DNA of 64,000 nucleotides. Source: UBA7672 sp964529555 (GTDB lineage: Bacteria; Pseudomonadota; Alphaproteobacteria; Caulobacterales; Hyphomonadaceae). Below are positions 54,095-62,710 of the stretch, one piece after another. Location: NCBI GenBank assembly GCA_964529555.1, contig CAZGWV010000001.1, positions 89,556 to 153,555 of the forward strand, in the 5' to 3' direction. Position 1 is the first letter of the stretch, and each line of letters starts with the position of its first letter. The notes under the pieces are model-generated. The model was not told where the DNA came from, did no database searches, and saw only the letters and a program-made list of their open reading frames with translations. The position numbers and the translations under genes were made by a program.

Positions 54095-57000
54095 TCATTG
54101 GTGGATCGGGCCGAGCAGAATTTCGACGTCGGCTTCCGTTAGCGCAGTCGCGGGGCCTGCGTCGGGATCGAAAAGACCTGTGGCCAGGCTGCGTTTGCGC
54201 GCCTTCAGCGTTTCCATTCGTTCCTCGACGGAGTCCAGCATCGTCATTTTATAGACGAAGACCGGCTTCTCCTGTCCGATACGATGGGCGCGGTCGGTGG
54301 CCTGATCCTCCACAGCCGGATTCCACCACGGATCGTAGTGGATGACTGTGTCCGCCGCCGTCAGATTCAGGCCGACGCCGCCGGCCTTGAGGCTGATGAG
54401 GAAGAGGGGAGCGCTCCCCATCTGGAATGCCTGCACGGGCGTTTCCCGGTCTTTTGTGTCGCCTGTCAGGAGGGCGTAGGGAATGCCGGCCTTGCCGAGT
54501 TCGGCTTCGATCAGGGCCAGCATGCTTGTGAACTGCGAAAACAGCAGAATGCGGCGGCCTTCTCCGATCAGCTGGGCCAGCATCTCCATAAGCCGGACGA
54601 GTTTGGCCGATGACGCGGATCCCGGCTTGTCGGTCGACTTCAGCTTCAGCAGGCGAGGATCGCAACACACCTGCCGGAGTTTCAGCAGGGCGTCCAGCAC
54701 GACAATCCTGCTGCGCGCGAAGCCTCTGGACGCAATCGCCTGGCGCACCTTGTCGTGCATGGCCAGGCGCACCGTGTCGTAAAGCCGGCGCTGCAGTCCG
54801 TTCATCTCGACGGTTTCGACGATCTCTGTCTTTGGCGGAAGATCGGCTGCGACATCGGCCTTTGTCCGGCGCAGGATGAACGGCCTGACGCGATGCGCGA
54901 GAAGTTTCTGGCGATCCGTATCGCCGAGCTTCTCGATGGGTCTGCGCCAACGCTGGTTGAAATCGCGCCTATCTCCGAGAAAGCCAGGCGAGACGAATGT
55001 AAACAGCGACCACAGCTCTCCCAAATGATTCTCCAGGGGCGTGCCTGTGAGACAGATGCGGTGGCGTGCATCGAGCATATTGACGTTTCGCGTCGTCGCA
55101 GCGTCGGGATTCTTGATCGACTGGGCCTCGTCGAGCGCAAGCAGCGACCAGGATGCAGCCTGCAGGCGCTCGTGATCGCGCATCAGCAGGGGGTAGGTGG
55201 TAAGGACGAGATCGTATGCGCCGATCTCCTCGAAATGCGCGTGGCGATTCGGTCCCTGCAGCATCAGGACCTTGAGATCCGGCGCGAACCGTTCGGCCTC
55301 ACGCCGCCAGTTCGTGACGACGCTGGTGGGCGCCACCAGGAGCGCCGGGCGGTCAAGCCGGCCATTCGCTTTCTCGATCGCGATATGCGCGAGCGTCTGC
55401 ACGGTTTTCCCGAGGCCCATGTCGTCGGCAAGTATGCCGCCCAGCCCTGCGGCCCGCAGGAATTGCAGCCAGTCGACGCCGCGCTGCTGGTAGGGGCGAA
55501 GCGTGGCGCGGAATTCAGGTGGCAGGACCGCCGGTGGAATTCCGCCGGTTTCACGCAGCTGTTTTCCCAGTTCGCGGATGCTCTCGCCGCCGCGCCAGAC
55601 AACGCCGGATGCAGCCGTTGCGGACTCCAGTTGAGCAATGCCGGCTGCATCCGCCGGAGACAGGCGCAGCCGGCCATCGTGCAAGGCAATGGACCCGGCG
55701 GTCAGAAGCTCGCGCAGGGCTGTGACGATCGGCGCCAACTGTGCTGCGGGCACGGCCAGCGTGCGTCCGTCGGCCAGCGATACGAAGACGGGGCCGTCAT
55801 CCCTTCCAGAGCCGAACGGCTGGTGGATCCCTTCGCGCAGGATCGCACTGACAACCGCTTCCGCGAGGTTGATGCTCTCGCCGTCGATACTAATGTTGAA
55901 GTCGAGGCTGAACCAGTCGATCCCTGATCTTTCCGCGACGACGGCAGACATACGCGCATCGCTTCGAAGCAGGCGTACCGGAAAGTCCTCCGCGATCTGG
56001 ATGTCCCAGCCTTTTGCCCGCAGCGCCGGAACACCGTCATAGAGGAAGTCGAGCCAGTCCTGATGGGCGGTCTCGCCGGTGAAGGCCCAGTCGCCGCGCT
56101 GGGCCGGCGGCAGATCGAACGGGTGAATGGAGACGAGGCTCTTCAGCCCCAGCGCGCCAAGATGCGTCAATGATCTCTTTTCTGATCGAACATCGCGCAC
56201 GATTTCCAGGATTCCCCCATCCCGCGCGTAAGTTGGGTGGGTCCGCGAATCGGCCGCGCCGATCTCTATTCCAGCATAACGGAAGACAGGGCGAGCGACC
56301 GATATTTGCTGTACCTCCCGTTCCGGGTTTTGCCATCCGTAAGTGTATCGCAGGGTGAAGAGAGAGCCTGTCGTCAATCGCAAGCAGGCAACGGGCGCTT
56401 CGGAGACTTGCACAGGCGGTGCGGCGTCAGGAGGCGCGATCTGCGCGAGTTCAGGAAGACGCTTGCCGATCGCGGAGCGCAGAAGCCGAATCTGGCTGGC
56501 TGGAGCAGGGGGCGCCGAAAGAATGGCTGCGGCCATGCGCGGCGTCTGACCCGTTTCGATCCGTCCCATGACGCCGGACGGGATGTCGACATACCAGGGC
56601 GGCGTAAGCAGGACGGGCAGAACATCGGCTGCGTCGCTCAGCGCGATGTCGGGAAAGAACGAACCATCATCGGCAAGCCGCCAGCAGATGTCTCCGTGGC
56701 GCTCCGGGGCGGAGGCCAATGCCGGGCCGGAGAGACTCTGCCATCTCGCCCGGCCGGTCGCCAGCATCTGCGACAGCGCCTTCGCGCCGCTCTCGCCGGT
56801 GAGCGTGATCGCGGCGTCGATGTAGGAGCGAGGCATTCCCGCCAGGTCGCGCAATATGGCGTTATCGGAAGGCCGAATGAATTTTGCAGGATTGCGCGGA
56901 TTGGCGTTCGACGGATCGAATGGCGTTGTCCGGTCGGCGAAGCGGCCATCCTTGAGCAGGCGAGTGGACATCGGCTTGACCGTCAGACGTCCAATGCCGG

Positions 57001-57487
57001 ACGGGCGCCTCGCGATGTCGAGAACATAAATCAGGCGCTGGTTGACCCCCGGCGGGTATTCCTCGCTGTCGCGCGTTGAAACACTGGCGAGGTCGCTTAT
57101 CCAGGCGGCCAGTTCGGCAGTCAGACTTTCGGATGGTTGCTCGTCCCGTTTGAGCGCGCGTTGTGTTGCCCTGCGCGCAGGCGGGCTTGCCGCGTCCTGA
57201 TCGGCGATGACTTTCAGAAGAACTGCGACGACATGCTTGCAGTTGTAACCGACTGGACAGGAGCACTGGCCCTCGATGTCGGTCCAGTCTTCGTGAGTCT
57301 GGCCGATCTCGATGATCTGCGAATACGGCCGCCGCTCGCTTCCCCTCACCTGCGCGATGATCAGACTGTCTGCTTCGTCGATCTTCAGCGCGACGACGTT
57401 CCCCTGACGCCAGTAGCGATGGCCCCTGTCGAAGGCATTGGCCGTCGCGATGTCGCGGATGTCGCCCAGTGTGATGCGCGCTGCCAT
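54095..57487 (-). CDS. SWIM zinc-finger SNF2/DEAD-like helicase
   Basis: A 1130-residue protein from the ATG at 57487. A SWIM zinc finger is at residues 70-95 (CSCPVGYNCKHVVAVLL). The SNF2 motor occupies about residues 640-1120: GGILADDMGLGKTVQTLAH (Walker A), LLALDEAQSIKN (DExx box), ICLTGTPLENHLGELWSLF, RRTKADVAADLPPKTE, LFSQFTSMLALIE and AHRIGQEKPVFVYK. The region between carries no clear domain. It probably remodels protein-DNA complexes; many bacteria carry it as a housekeeping gene. Its start lies 96 bp from the CRISPR tracrRNA terminator on the same strand. Confidence 0.92.
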   Translation of the reverse strand: MAARITLGDIRDIATANAFDRGHRYWRQGNVVALKIDEADSLIIAQVRGSERRPYSQIIEIGQTHEDWTDIEGQCSCPVGYNCKHVVAVLLKVIADQDAASPPARRATQRALKRDEQPSESLTAELAAWISDLASVSTRDSEEYPPGVNQRLIYVLDIARRPSGIGRLTVKPMSTRLLKDGRFADRTTPFDPSNANPRNPAKFIRPSDNAILRDLAGMPRSYIDAAITLTGESGAKALSQMLATGRARWQSLSGPALASAPERHGDICWRLADDGSFFPDIALSDAADVLPVLLTPPWYVDIPSGVMGRIETGQTPRMAAAILSAPPAPASQIRLLRSAIGKRLPELAQIAPPDAAPPVQVSEAPVACLRLTTGSLFTLRYTYGWQNPEREVQQISVARPVFRYAGIEIGAADSRTHPTYARDGGILEIVRDVRSEKRSLTHLGALGLKSLVSIHPFDLPPAQRGDWAFTGETAHQDWLDFLYDGVPALRAKGWDIQIAEDFPVRLLRSDARMSAVVAERSGIDWFSLDFNISIDGESINLAEAVVSAILREGIHQPFGSGRDDGPVFVSLADGRTLAVPAAQLAPIVTALRELLTAGSIALHDGRLRLSPADAAGIAQLESATAASGVVWRGGESIRELGKQLRETGGIPPAVLPPEFRATLRPYQQRGVDWLQFLRAAGLGGILADDMGLGKTVQTLAHIAIEKANGRLDRPALLVAPTSVVTNWRREAERFAPDLKVLMLQGPNRHAHFEEIGAYDLVLTTYPLLMRDHERLQAASWSLLALDEAQSIKNPDAATTRNVNMLDARHRICLTGTPLENHLGELWSLFTFVSPGFLGDRRDFNQRWRRPIEKLGDTDRQKLLAHRVRPFILRRTKADVAADLPPKTEIVETVEMNGLQRRLYDTVRLAMHDKVRQAIASRGFARSRIVVLDALLKLRQVCCDPRLLKLKSTDKPGSASSAKLVRLMEMLAQLIGEGRRILLFSQFTSMLALIEAELGKAGIPYALLTGDTKDRETPVQAFQMGSAPLFLISLKAGGVGLNLTAADTVIHYDPWWNPAVEDQATDRAHRIGQEKPVFVYKMTMLDSVEERMETLKARKRSLATGLFDPDAGPATALTEADVEILLGPIHQ

Positions 57488-57582
57488 GGGGCGGGTATCC
57501 GACGCATTGCGGGACTGACGCGGACGGTTTGCCAATATCCAGGCCCTGTTCGGCGTTGGGTCTCGGGGATTGTCCCGGATGC

Positions 57583-57609
57583 AAAAAGGGCAGGGCCGTA
57601 GCCCTGCCC
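57583..57609 (-). terminator. Intrinsic terminator of the tracrRNA
   Basis: On the minus strand GGGCAGGGC-TACG-GCCCTGCCC is a perfect 9-bp stem with a TACG tetraloop, followed by five T. On the plus strand no T-run follows, so it acts only on minus-strand transcripts. Confidence 0.9.
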
Positions 57610-57661
57610 CTGATTTGTTGCGGTCGAACGCTTGCTAACGGCCAGACCACGATCTCTGAAG
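57583..57661 (-). ncRNA. tracrRNA (short form)
   Basis: On the minus strand TTCAGAGATCGTGGTC (57660-57645) is a perfect 16-nt match to the array repeat on the plus strand, so as RNA it is the anti-repeat of minus-strand crRNAs. With G-U pairs and four further Watson-Crick pairs the duplex extends to about 23 bp. Then follow a small nexus-like region (GCGTTCGACCGC) and the strong terminator. A promoter with -35 TTGACT (57695-57690), 16-nt spacing and -10 TTTCAT (57673-57668) would start the RNA at about 57661, just before the anti-repeat. Length about 79 nt. Seen in sequence; expression not shown. Confidence 0.8.
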
Positions 57662-57726
57662 CCGCTGATGAAATATCAGCGGCAGCCAAAGTCAATCCGG
57701 CTAAAGCCTATTGTGAGGCTCCTGAA

Positions 57727-57762
57727 GGCTTCGTCGTTCAGAGATCGTGATCCAGCTGCAGC
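57727..57762. repeat. Degenerate solitary CRISPR repeat
   Basis: Aligned without gaps to the 36-bp array repeat in the same plus-strand orientation it matches at 30 of 36 positions (differences at 1, 6, 8, 9, 24 and 31). The central block GTTCAGAGATCGTG is identical. It lies between the tracrRNA and the cas9 promoter, 5 kb from the array. Confidence 0.9.
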
Positions 57763-57838
57763 TACGGAACGTCGTCCGGCAACTGGATTGGATGGGGGTA
57801 TGCTGAAACACCCAGTTCGATACTGAAACGGCGTGTCG

Positions 57839-57869
57839 TTGACAAGTTTCCACTCCTTAATCAGATTAT
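57839..57869 (+). promoter_or_regulatory. Likely cas9 promoter
   Basis: TTGACA at 57839-57844 is a perfect -35 box. The best -10 is less clear: GATTAT at 57864-57869 (19-nt spacing) or TCAGAT at 57861-57866. A start near 57875 would leave a short 5' leader containing the TACGGAAC element. The minus-strand TTGTCA box overlaps it, so firing of the two promoters may interfere. Confidence 0.5.
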
Positions 57870-57884
57870 GGTGCGATAATTCCC

Positions 57885-57892
57885 TACGGAAC
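57885..57892 (-). promoter_or_regulatory. Candidate self-target of the solitary guide in the cas9 leader
   Basis: TACGGAAC here equals the 8 bases directly next to the degenerate repeat (57763-57770). Read on the minus strand it is GTTCCGTA, the 3' seed of the would-be guide, followed by GGGAATTA in the PAM position. Short complementarity would allow binding without cutting. Confidence 0.4.
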
Positions 57893-57918
57893 AAATCTCA
57901 CTGATATTGGGGGTGCGG

Positions 57919-60900
57919 ATGGGCTATACACTTGGTCTCGACATCGGTGCGAAGTCGATTGGGTGGTGCGTTTTGCGCCGAAACCCTAATGGAAGCCCAA
58001 AACAAGTGGATGGAATTGGTTCTCGGATATTCTCCGATGGGCGAGAACCGGGGATAGCCCTTGTCCGATCTTCGTTAGCCGTGACTCGACGAGAGAAACG
58101 CGGAATGCGCCGCCGACGGGACCGCTATCTGCGGCGGCGGCAGGCGATGCTGAACCTGCTGATCGATTTTGAGCTGCTCCCGAAGGGCAAGGCCGAGCGC
58201 AAGGCGCTTGAACTCGTGAATCCCTACGTGGCGCGTGCCGCCGCGCTGGACGGGCCGATTCCGCCACACCAGATCGGCCGCGTGCTGTTCCACCTGAACC
58301 AGCGGCGCGGTTTCAAATCGANNNNNNNNNNNNNNNNNNNNNNNNNNNNNNNNNNNNNNNNNNNNNNNNNNNNNNNNNNNNNNNNNNNNNNNNNNNNNNN
58401 NNNNNNNNNNNNNNNNNNNNNCACCAGATCGGCCGCGTGCTGTTCCACCTGAACCAGCGGCGCGGTTTCAAATCGAACCGCAAGACGGACAAGGGCGACG
58501 AGGAATCCGGCAAGATCGCGCTGGCGACTTCGAAGCTGCGGTCCGCTATGACAGAGGCTGGGTCGCGCACATTCGGCGAGTTCCTGGCCGGGCGATTGAA
58601 GGCGGGTTTGCCATTGCGCGTGCGCATGACGGAAGGCGAGGGGCCGCCGAAGAAGGATGGCAGCCCGATGGACGGCTATGCCTTCTATCCTGATCGTGCG
58701 CTGCTGGAGGATGAGTTCAAGACGATCTGGACGACGCAAGCGGCGCATCATCCTGGCTTGCTGACGGCCGAGCGTTTCGAGGCGCTTTACGACTGCGTAT
58801 TCTTCCAGCGGCCCCTGAAGCGACCCGAAGTCGGGCGCTGCATGCTTGTGCCGGCCGAGCGGCGCATCGCGAAATCCGATCCGCTGTTCCAGCGACGCCG
58901 CCTGCTGGAGGAATTGAATGCGTTGAAGATCGAATATGGTCCCGGCGTGGAACCGGCACGTTTGACGGTCGAGCAACGCGACAGGCTGTTGATGGAAATG
59001 CACGGCAAGCGCGCCGTAGCTTTCACCAGCCTTCGCAAACGCCTGAAGCTCAACGACGCGGTGTTCAACAAGGAGCGTGGCGGACGCGACAAGCTTCTGG
59101 GCGATGAAGTATATGCCGAGCTCTCGCACAAGGACCGTTTCGGGCCGGATTGGTCAAACGTGCCGCTTGAACGCCAGCGCGAGATCGTGACGAAGTTGCG
59201 CGACGAGGAAGATGGCGAGGCGCTGGTCGCCTGGCTGAAGGCGGAGTGCGGGCTGGACGAGGCGCGCGCAGGAAAGGTGGCGGGCGCGCACCTGCCGGAA
59301 GGATATGGCCGGCTTGGCGAAACGGCGACGCGGGTGTTGATCCGCGAACTGAAAATGCCGGGGGCGGATGGGCGTGTGATCGTCTATTCCGAAGCGGTGG
59401 AACGTGCGCCGGAACTGGATCATCATTCCGATTTCCGTACCGGTGAGATCATGGATTGTTTGCCGTACTACGGCGAAATCCTCGCCCAGCACATCGTTCC
59501 CGGCACGGGCGATCCGGCCGATGACATCGAGAAGCGTCTCGGCAAGCTGACCAACCCGACCGTCCATATCGGCCTCAACCAACTGCGCCGCCTGGTGAAC
59601 GCTATCATCGAGCGCTATGGTCATCCTGACGAGGTGATCGTCGAATTGGCGCGCGATCTGAAGGCCAGCGACGATCAGAAAGCGGATATCCAGAGGCGGC
59701 AAGCCAAGGATGAACGCGACGCCATCGCGCGCGGACAGAAGTTGATCGAGATGAACCAGCCGAATACAGGCGCCAATCGCGCACTGCTGAAGCTGTGGGA
59801 AGAGTTGAATCCCGACCCGACGGATCGCCGTTGCATCTACACCGGCGAACTGATCAGCCCCACCATGCTGTTTACGGGGCAGGTGGATGTCGATCACATC
59901 CTGCCCTGGTCGCGCACGCTCGATGACAGCAACGCCAACAGGCTGGTGTGTCTGGTGGATGCAAACCGGGAGAAGCGCAACCGCACGCCTTATGAGGCGT
60001 GGGGCGCTGGCGCAAAATGGGAAGCGATCCTTCAGCGCGCGGCCAAGCTGCCGAAGAACAAGGCGCGGCGTTTCAATCCAGACGCCATGAAGAAGTTCGG
60101 CGACGAAGCCAATTTCCTGGCGCGCCACCTTGTCGACACGCAATACCTTTCACGCATGGCGAAGCAGTATCTTGAGGCCATCGCGCCGGATCGCGTGTGG
60201 GTTTCTGTCGGTCGGCTGACGGCCATGTTGCGTCGCCACTGGGGACTCAATTCCCTGTTGCCGGATCACAATTATGCAAGGACGGTGCACGAAAAGAACC
60301 GCACCGATCACAGACACCATGCCATCGATGCCGCCGTGATCGCCGTGCTGAACCTCTCGCTCATTCAGAAAGTTGCGCGCGAAGCCGGCCGCCGGGAAGA
60401 ACAGGGCATCCGCGATGTGATCGACACGATCGGCGAACCCTGGCCAGGATTCCGTGGACATCTCGGCGAAGCGGTGAAACGCATTGTCGTCAGCCATCGG
60501 CCCGATCACGGCATGGATCGCAACGTATCTGCGAAACGCAGCCAGCAAACGGCAGGCGGCCTCCATAATGACACGGCTTATGGCCTGGTTCGCGACGATG
60601 ATCCCAAAGGTCCCGGTCTGGTCGTGCGCCGAGTTCCATTGAGCGCCCTGAAGCCCTCTCACCTTGAAGACAGTGGCGCCCGTGTTCGCGACGATCATCT
60701 GCGCAAGCTGCTGCGCGAGGCGACGTTGGGGCTAGCTGCAGGGAAGGACTTCGAGGGCGCTGTTCAGCGCCTGGCGCGGGAGCATACGGACTTTCGCGGG
60801 ATGCGCCGCGTGCGCGTGATCGAACCGCTGTCGGTTATCGGGATTCGCGACCGGGAAGGCAAGGCGTACAAGGGTTACAAGGGAGACGCCAACTATCGTT

Positions 60901-61283
60901 ATGACGTCTGGCGCCTGCCTGACGGCAAGTGGAAGGCCGACGTGATCAGCATGTTCGATGCTCATCAACCGCAGGACGGGAAAAGCCCGCGGCGTCCTCA
61001 CCCGGCCGCCAGGCGCGTGATGAGTCTGCATCGGGACGACATGGTGAGGTATGAGCATCCTACTCTGGGGCTGATTACCGCGCGAGTGGTGAAGTTCGGC
61101 CAGAACGGACAGATCACGCTCGCGGCGCACAACGAGGCCGGAGAGCTGAAATCGAGGGATTCGGACGGCGCCGATCCTTTCAAATACTACTCGCCGACGG
61201 CTGGCGGGTTGAAAAAAGCCAAGGCGAGGCAGGTGCGTATCGATGAACTCGGCCGCGTTTGGGATCCAGGTTTCAAAGACTGA
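57919..61283 (+). CDS. cas9: Type II-C CRISPR nuclease Cas9
   Basis: One 1069-residue frame once 155 bp (55-bp duplicate plus 100 N at 58322-58421) are removed; a TTG at 57907 is an earlier alternative start. RuvC residues are all present: Asp8 in LGLDIGAKSIGW, Glu524 in EVIVELARDL, His749 and Asp752 in DHRHHAIDAAV. The bridge helix is RREKRGMRRRRDRYLRRRQ (57-76). The HNH domain has VDVDHILPWSR (His608) and Asn631 in VDANREKRN. The length and the absence of csn2 or cas4 point to subtype II-C. With crRNA and tracrRNA it cuts both strands of matching DNA. The repeat, tracrRNA and cas1-cas2 all lie alongside, so the locus looks intact and functional. Confidence 0.97.
58322..58421. other. Assembly gap with duplicated flanks inside cas9
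   Basis: One hundred N; the 55 bases before it (58267-58321) are repeated exactly after it (58422-58476). Collapsing them joins the two cas9 frames precisely. The apparent frame break is therefore an artefact. Confidence 0.92.
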
Positions 61284-61382
61284 CGGAGCCTGGCCACGAT
61301 CGATCAGTTAGCGTGGGTGTCGTCGTCCCGATTTGCCGGCATGCGCGTTATCTGCTTCAATCGTTGCTGTTGGGGGAGGCGG

Positions 61383-62303
61383 ATGGACCGGATTGTCGAC
61401 ATAGCGACGGATGGCCAGCATCTGAGCGCCGATCGCGGACACCTGGTCGTAGCGGCGCAGGGCAGGGAAGCTGGCCGCGTTCCGCTCGACGACATAGCCG
61501 CAGTTATCGTGCATGCGCACGGCACGACCTATTCCAACAACCTGATAGTCGCGTTGGCCGACCGCGGCGCCTTGCTTGTGATATGTGCGGCCAATCATTC
61601 GCCGGTCGCCGTACTCAGCCCCCTCGCAGACCATCACGCCCAGACCGCGAGCATGATCGCCCAGGCGGAAGCCACAAAGCCGCTCAAGAAGCGGCTGTGG
61701 CAGGACATCGTCGTCGCGAAGATCCGGATGCAAGCGGCCGTTCTCGAGGCGTTTGGCGCCTCGGCGGAAGGCTTCCAGATCATGACGCGGCAAGTGCGGT
61801 CCGGCGATCCGGCGAACATCGAGGCGCAGGCGGCCAAGCGATATTGGCCGCGTCTGTTCGGCGAAAAGTTCCGTCGCGACCGCGAGGCAGGCGGCGAGAA
61901 CGCCATGCTCAATTATGGCTATGCCGTGATCCGGGCCGTTTGCGCGCGCGCGATCGTTGCGGCGGGCCTCAATCCGTCGCTCGGCGTGCATCACCACAAC
62001 CGGCAGAACGCCTTCGCCCTGGCGGATGATCTCATAGAGCCGTTCAGGCCGATCGTGGATGCCTGCGTCGCTCAGATGACACGCGAAGGCCTTGCCGAGG
62101 TCGACAAGGAAGTAAAGGCGCAGCTGACCAGTCTTACCGTTTTCGACATGCCGGGGCCGAAGGGCGCATCGCCCCTCCATGTCTGTGCAAATCGCCTGGC
62201 GCAATCGCTTGTGAAGTGTTTCGAGGGCGGCCCCACGAAGCTTGTCCTTCCGGGCGCGCCAACCGCGCTTGCATTGGCTTCCGCGGGAAAGCGGGCCGGA
62301 TGA
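61383..62303 (+). CDS. cas1: CRISPR integrase Cas1
   Basis: A 306-residue Cas1 from the ATG at 61383, which has GGGGGAGG upstream. The metal ligands are Glu in ANIEAQAAKRYWPRLFG, His in NPSLGVHHHNRQN and the acid in LADDLIEPFRPIVD. It inserts new spacers together with Cas2. The 99 bp after cas9 hold no other gene. The stop overlaps cas2 (ATGA). Confidence 0.97.
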   Translation: MDRIVDIATDGQHLSADRGHLVVAAQGREAGRVPLDDIAAVIVHAHGTTYSNNLIVALADRGALLVICAANHSPVAVLSPLADHHAQTASMIAQAEATKPLKKRLWQDIVVAKIRMQAAVLEAFGASAEGFQIMTRQVRSGDPANIEAQAAKRYWPRLFGEKFRRDREAGGENAMLNYGYAVIRAVCARAIVAAGLNPSLGVHHHNRQNAFALADDLIEPFRPIVDACVAQMTREGLAEVDKEVKAQLTSLTVFDMPGPKGASPLHVCANRLAQSLVKCFEGGPTKLVLPGAPTALALASAGKRAG

Positions 62304-62638
62304 CGGCAACCTATCTTAGCGGATATCGCGTCATGTGGATCATGGTGATGTTTGATCTTCCGGTGGACACAAGGGGAGCAGCGAAAGCGGCAGCGAAGTT
62401 TCGCCAATTTCTCCTGGATCACGGATTTGAGATGTCGCAGTTTTCTGTCTACGCTCGGTTCTGCAATGGCAAGGAGCAGTATGAGCGCCATTTGCGACAT
62501 ATCCAGGCCGCCTTGCCGAGCAGAGGCGAGGTCCACATCCTGCATTTCACAGATAAGCAGTATGAGAACACTGTCCGATTCTCGAACAAATCGAGATCAT
62601 CCGCTCCCGAAACTCCGGGGCAACTCGCTTTGTTCTGA
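62300..62638 (+). CDS. cas2: CRISPR adaptation protein Cas2
   Basis: A 112-residue Cas2. VMFDLPVDTRGAAKAAAKF contains the conserved Asp after the first strand, followed by EMSQFSVYARFC. It forms the dimeric core of the Cas1-Cas2 integrase. The ATG at 62300 overlaps the cas1 stop; the internal ATG at 62333 is also possible. Array follows after 72 bp. Confidence 0.96.
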   Translation: MTATYLSGYRVMWIMVMFDLPVDTRGAAKAAAKFRQFLLDHGFEMSQFSVYARFCNGKEQYERHLRHIQAALPSRGEVHILHFTDKQYENTVRFSNKSRSSAPETPGQLALF

Positions 62639-62664
62639 TGCCCGCGCCTGCTTTATAAGCACCG

Positions 62665-62708
62665 ATGCGGTCCCATTTCTTATTAAAAACAAAGAAATAG
62701 GACCGCAT
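62665..62708. repeat. Inverted repeat abutting the array
   Basis: Arms ATGCGGTCC-C-ATTTCTT and AAGAAAT-A-GGACCGCAT pair over 16 bp with one mismatch around an A-rich loop, ending 2 bp before the first repeat. The AT-rich middle differs from the GC-rich surroundings. It has no T-run on either side. It may end the pre-crRNA from the minus strand or mark the leader or trailer for adaptation. Confidence 0.75.
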
Positions 62709-62710
62709 AC

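Larger units (their letters stand above)
57583..57786 (-). ncRNA. Candidate long tracrRNA / natural single-guide RNA
   Basis: A minus-strand transcript starting upstream of 57786 would contain, 5' to 3', a guide-like segment (57786-57763), a degenerate repeat in crRNA orientation (57762-57727), a linker with hairpins (GCCGCTGAT/ATCAGCGGC at 57661-57683 and AGCCT/AGGCT), the anti-repeat and the tracr tail. Repeat and anti-repeat would pair with each other (16 bp with one G-U), giving a one-piece guide RNA. A TTGTCA (57845-57840) with TATCGA 17 nt downstream could be its promoter. Start and existence are inferred. Confidence 0.45.

Noticed and set aside
57727..57830. Plus-strand tracrRNA beginning with the solitary repeat and followed by the GGGT/ACCC hairpin
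   Set aside because: No T-run terminator follows on the plus strand before cas9, while the minus strand has anti-repeat, tail and a perfect terminator; kept only as an alternative.
57907..58452. A truncated or frame-broken cas9
   Set aside because: The break coincides with the N run, and collapsing the exact 55-bp duplicate restores one intact frame with all catalytic residues.
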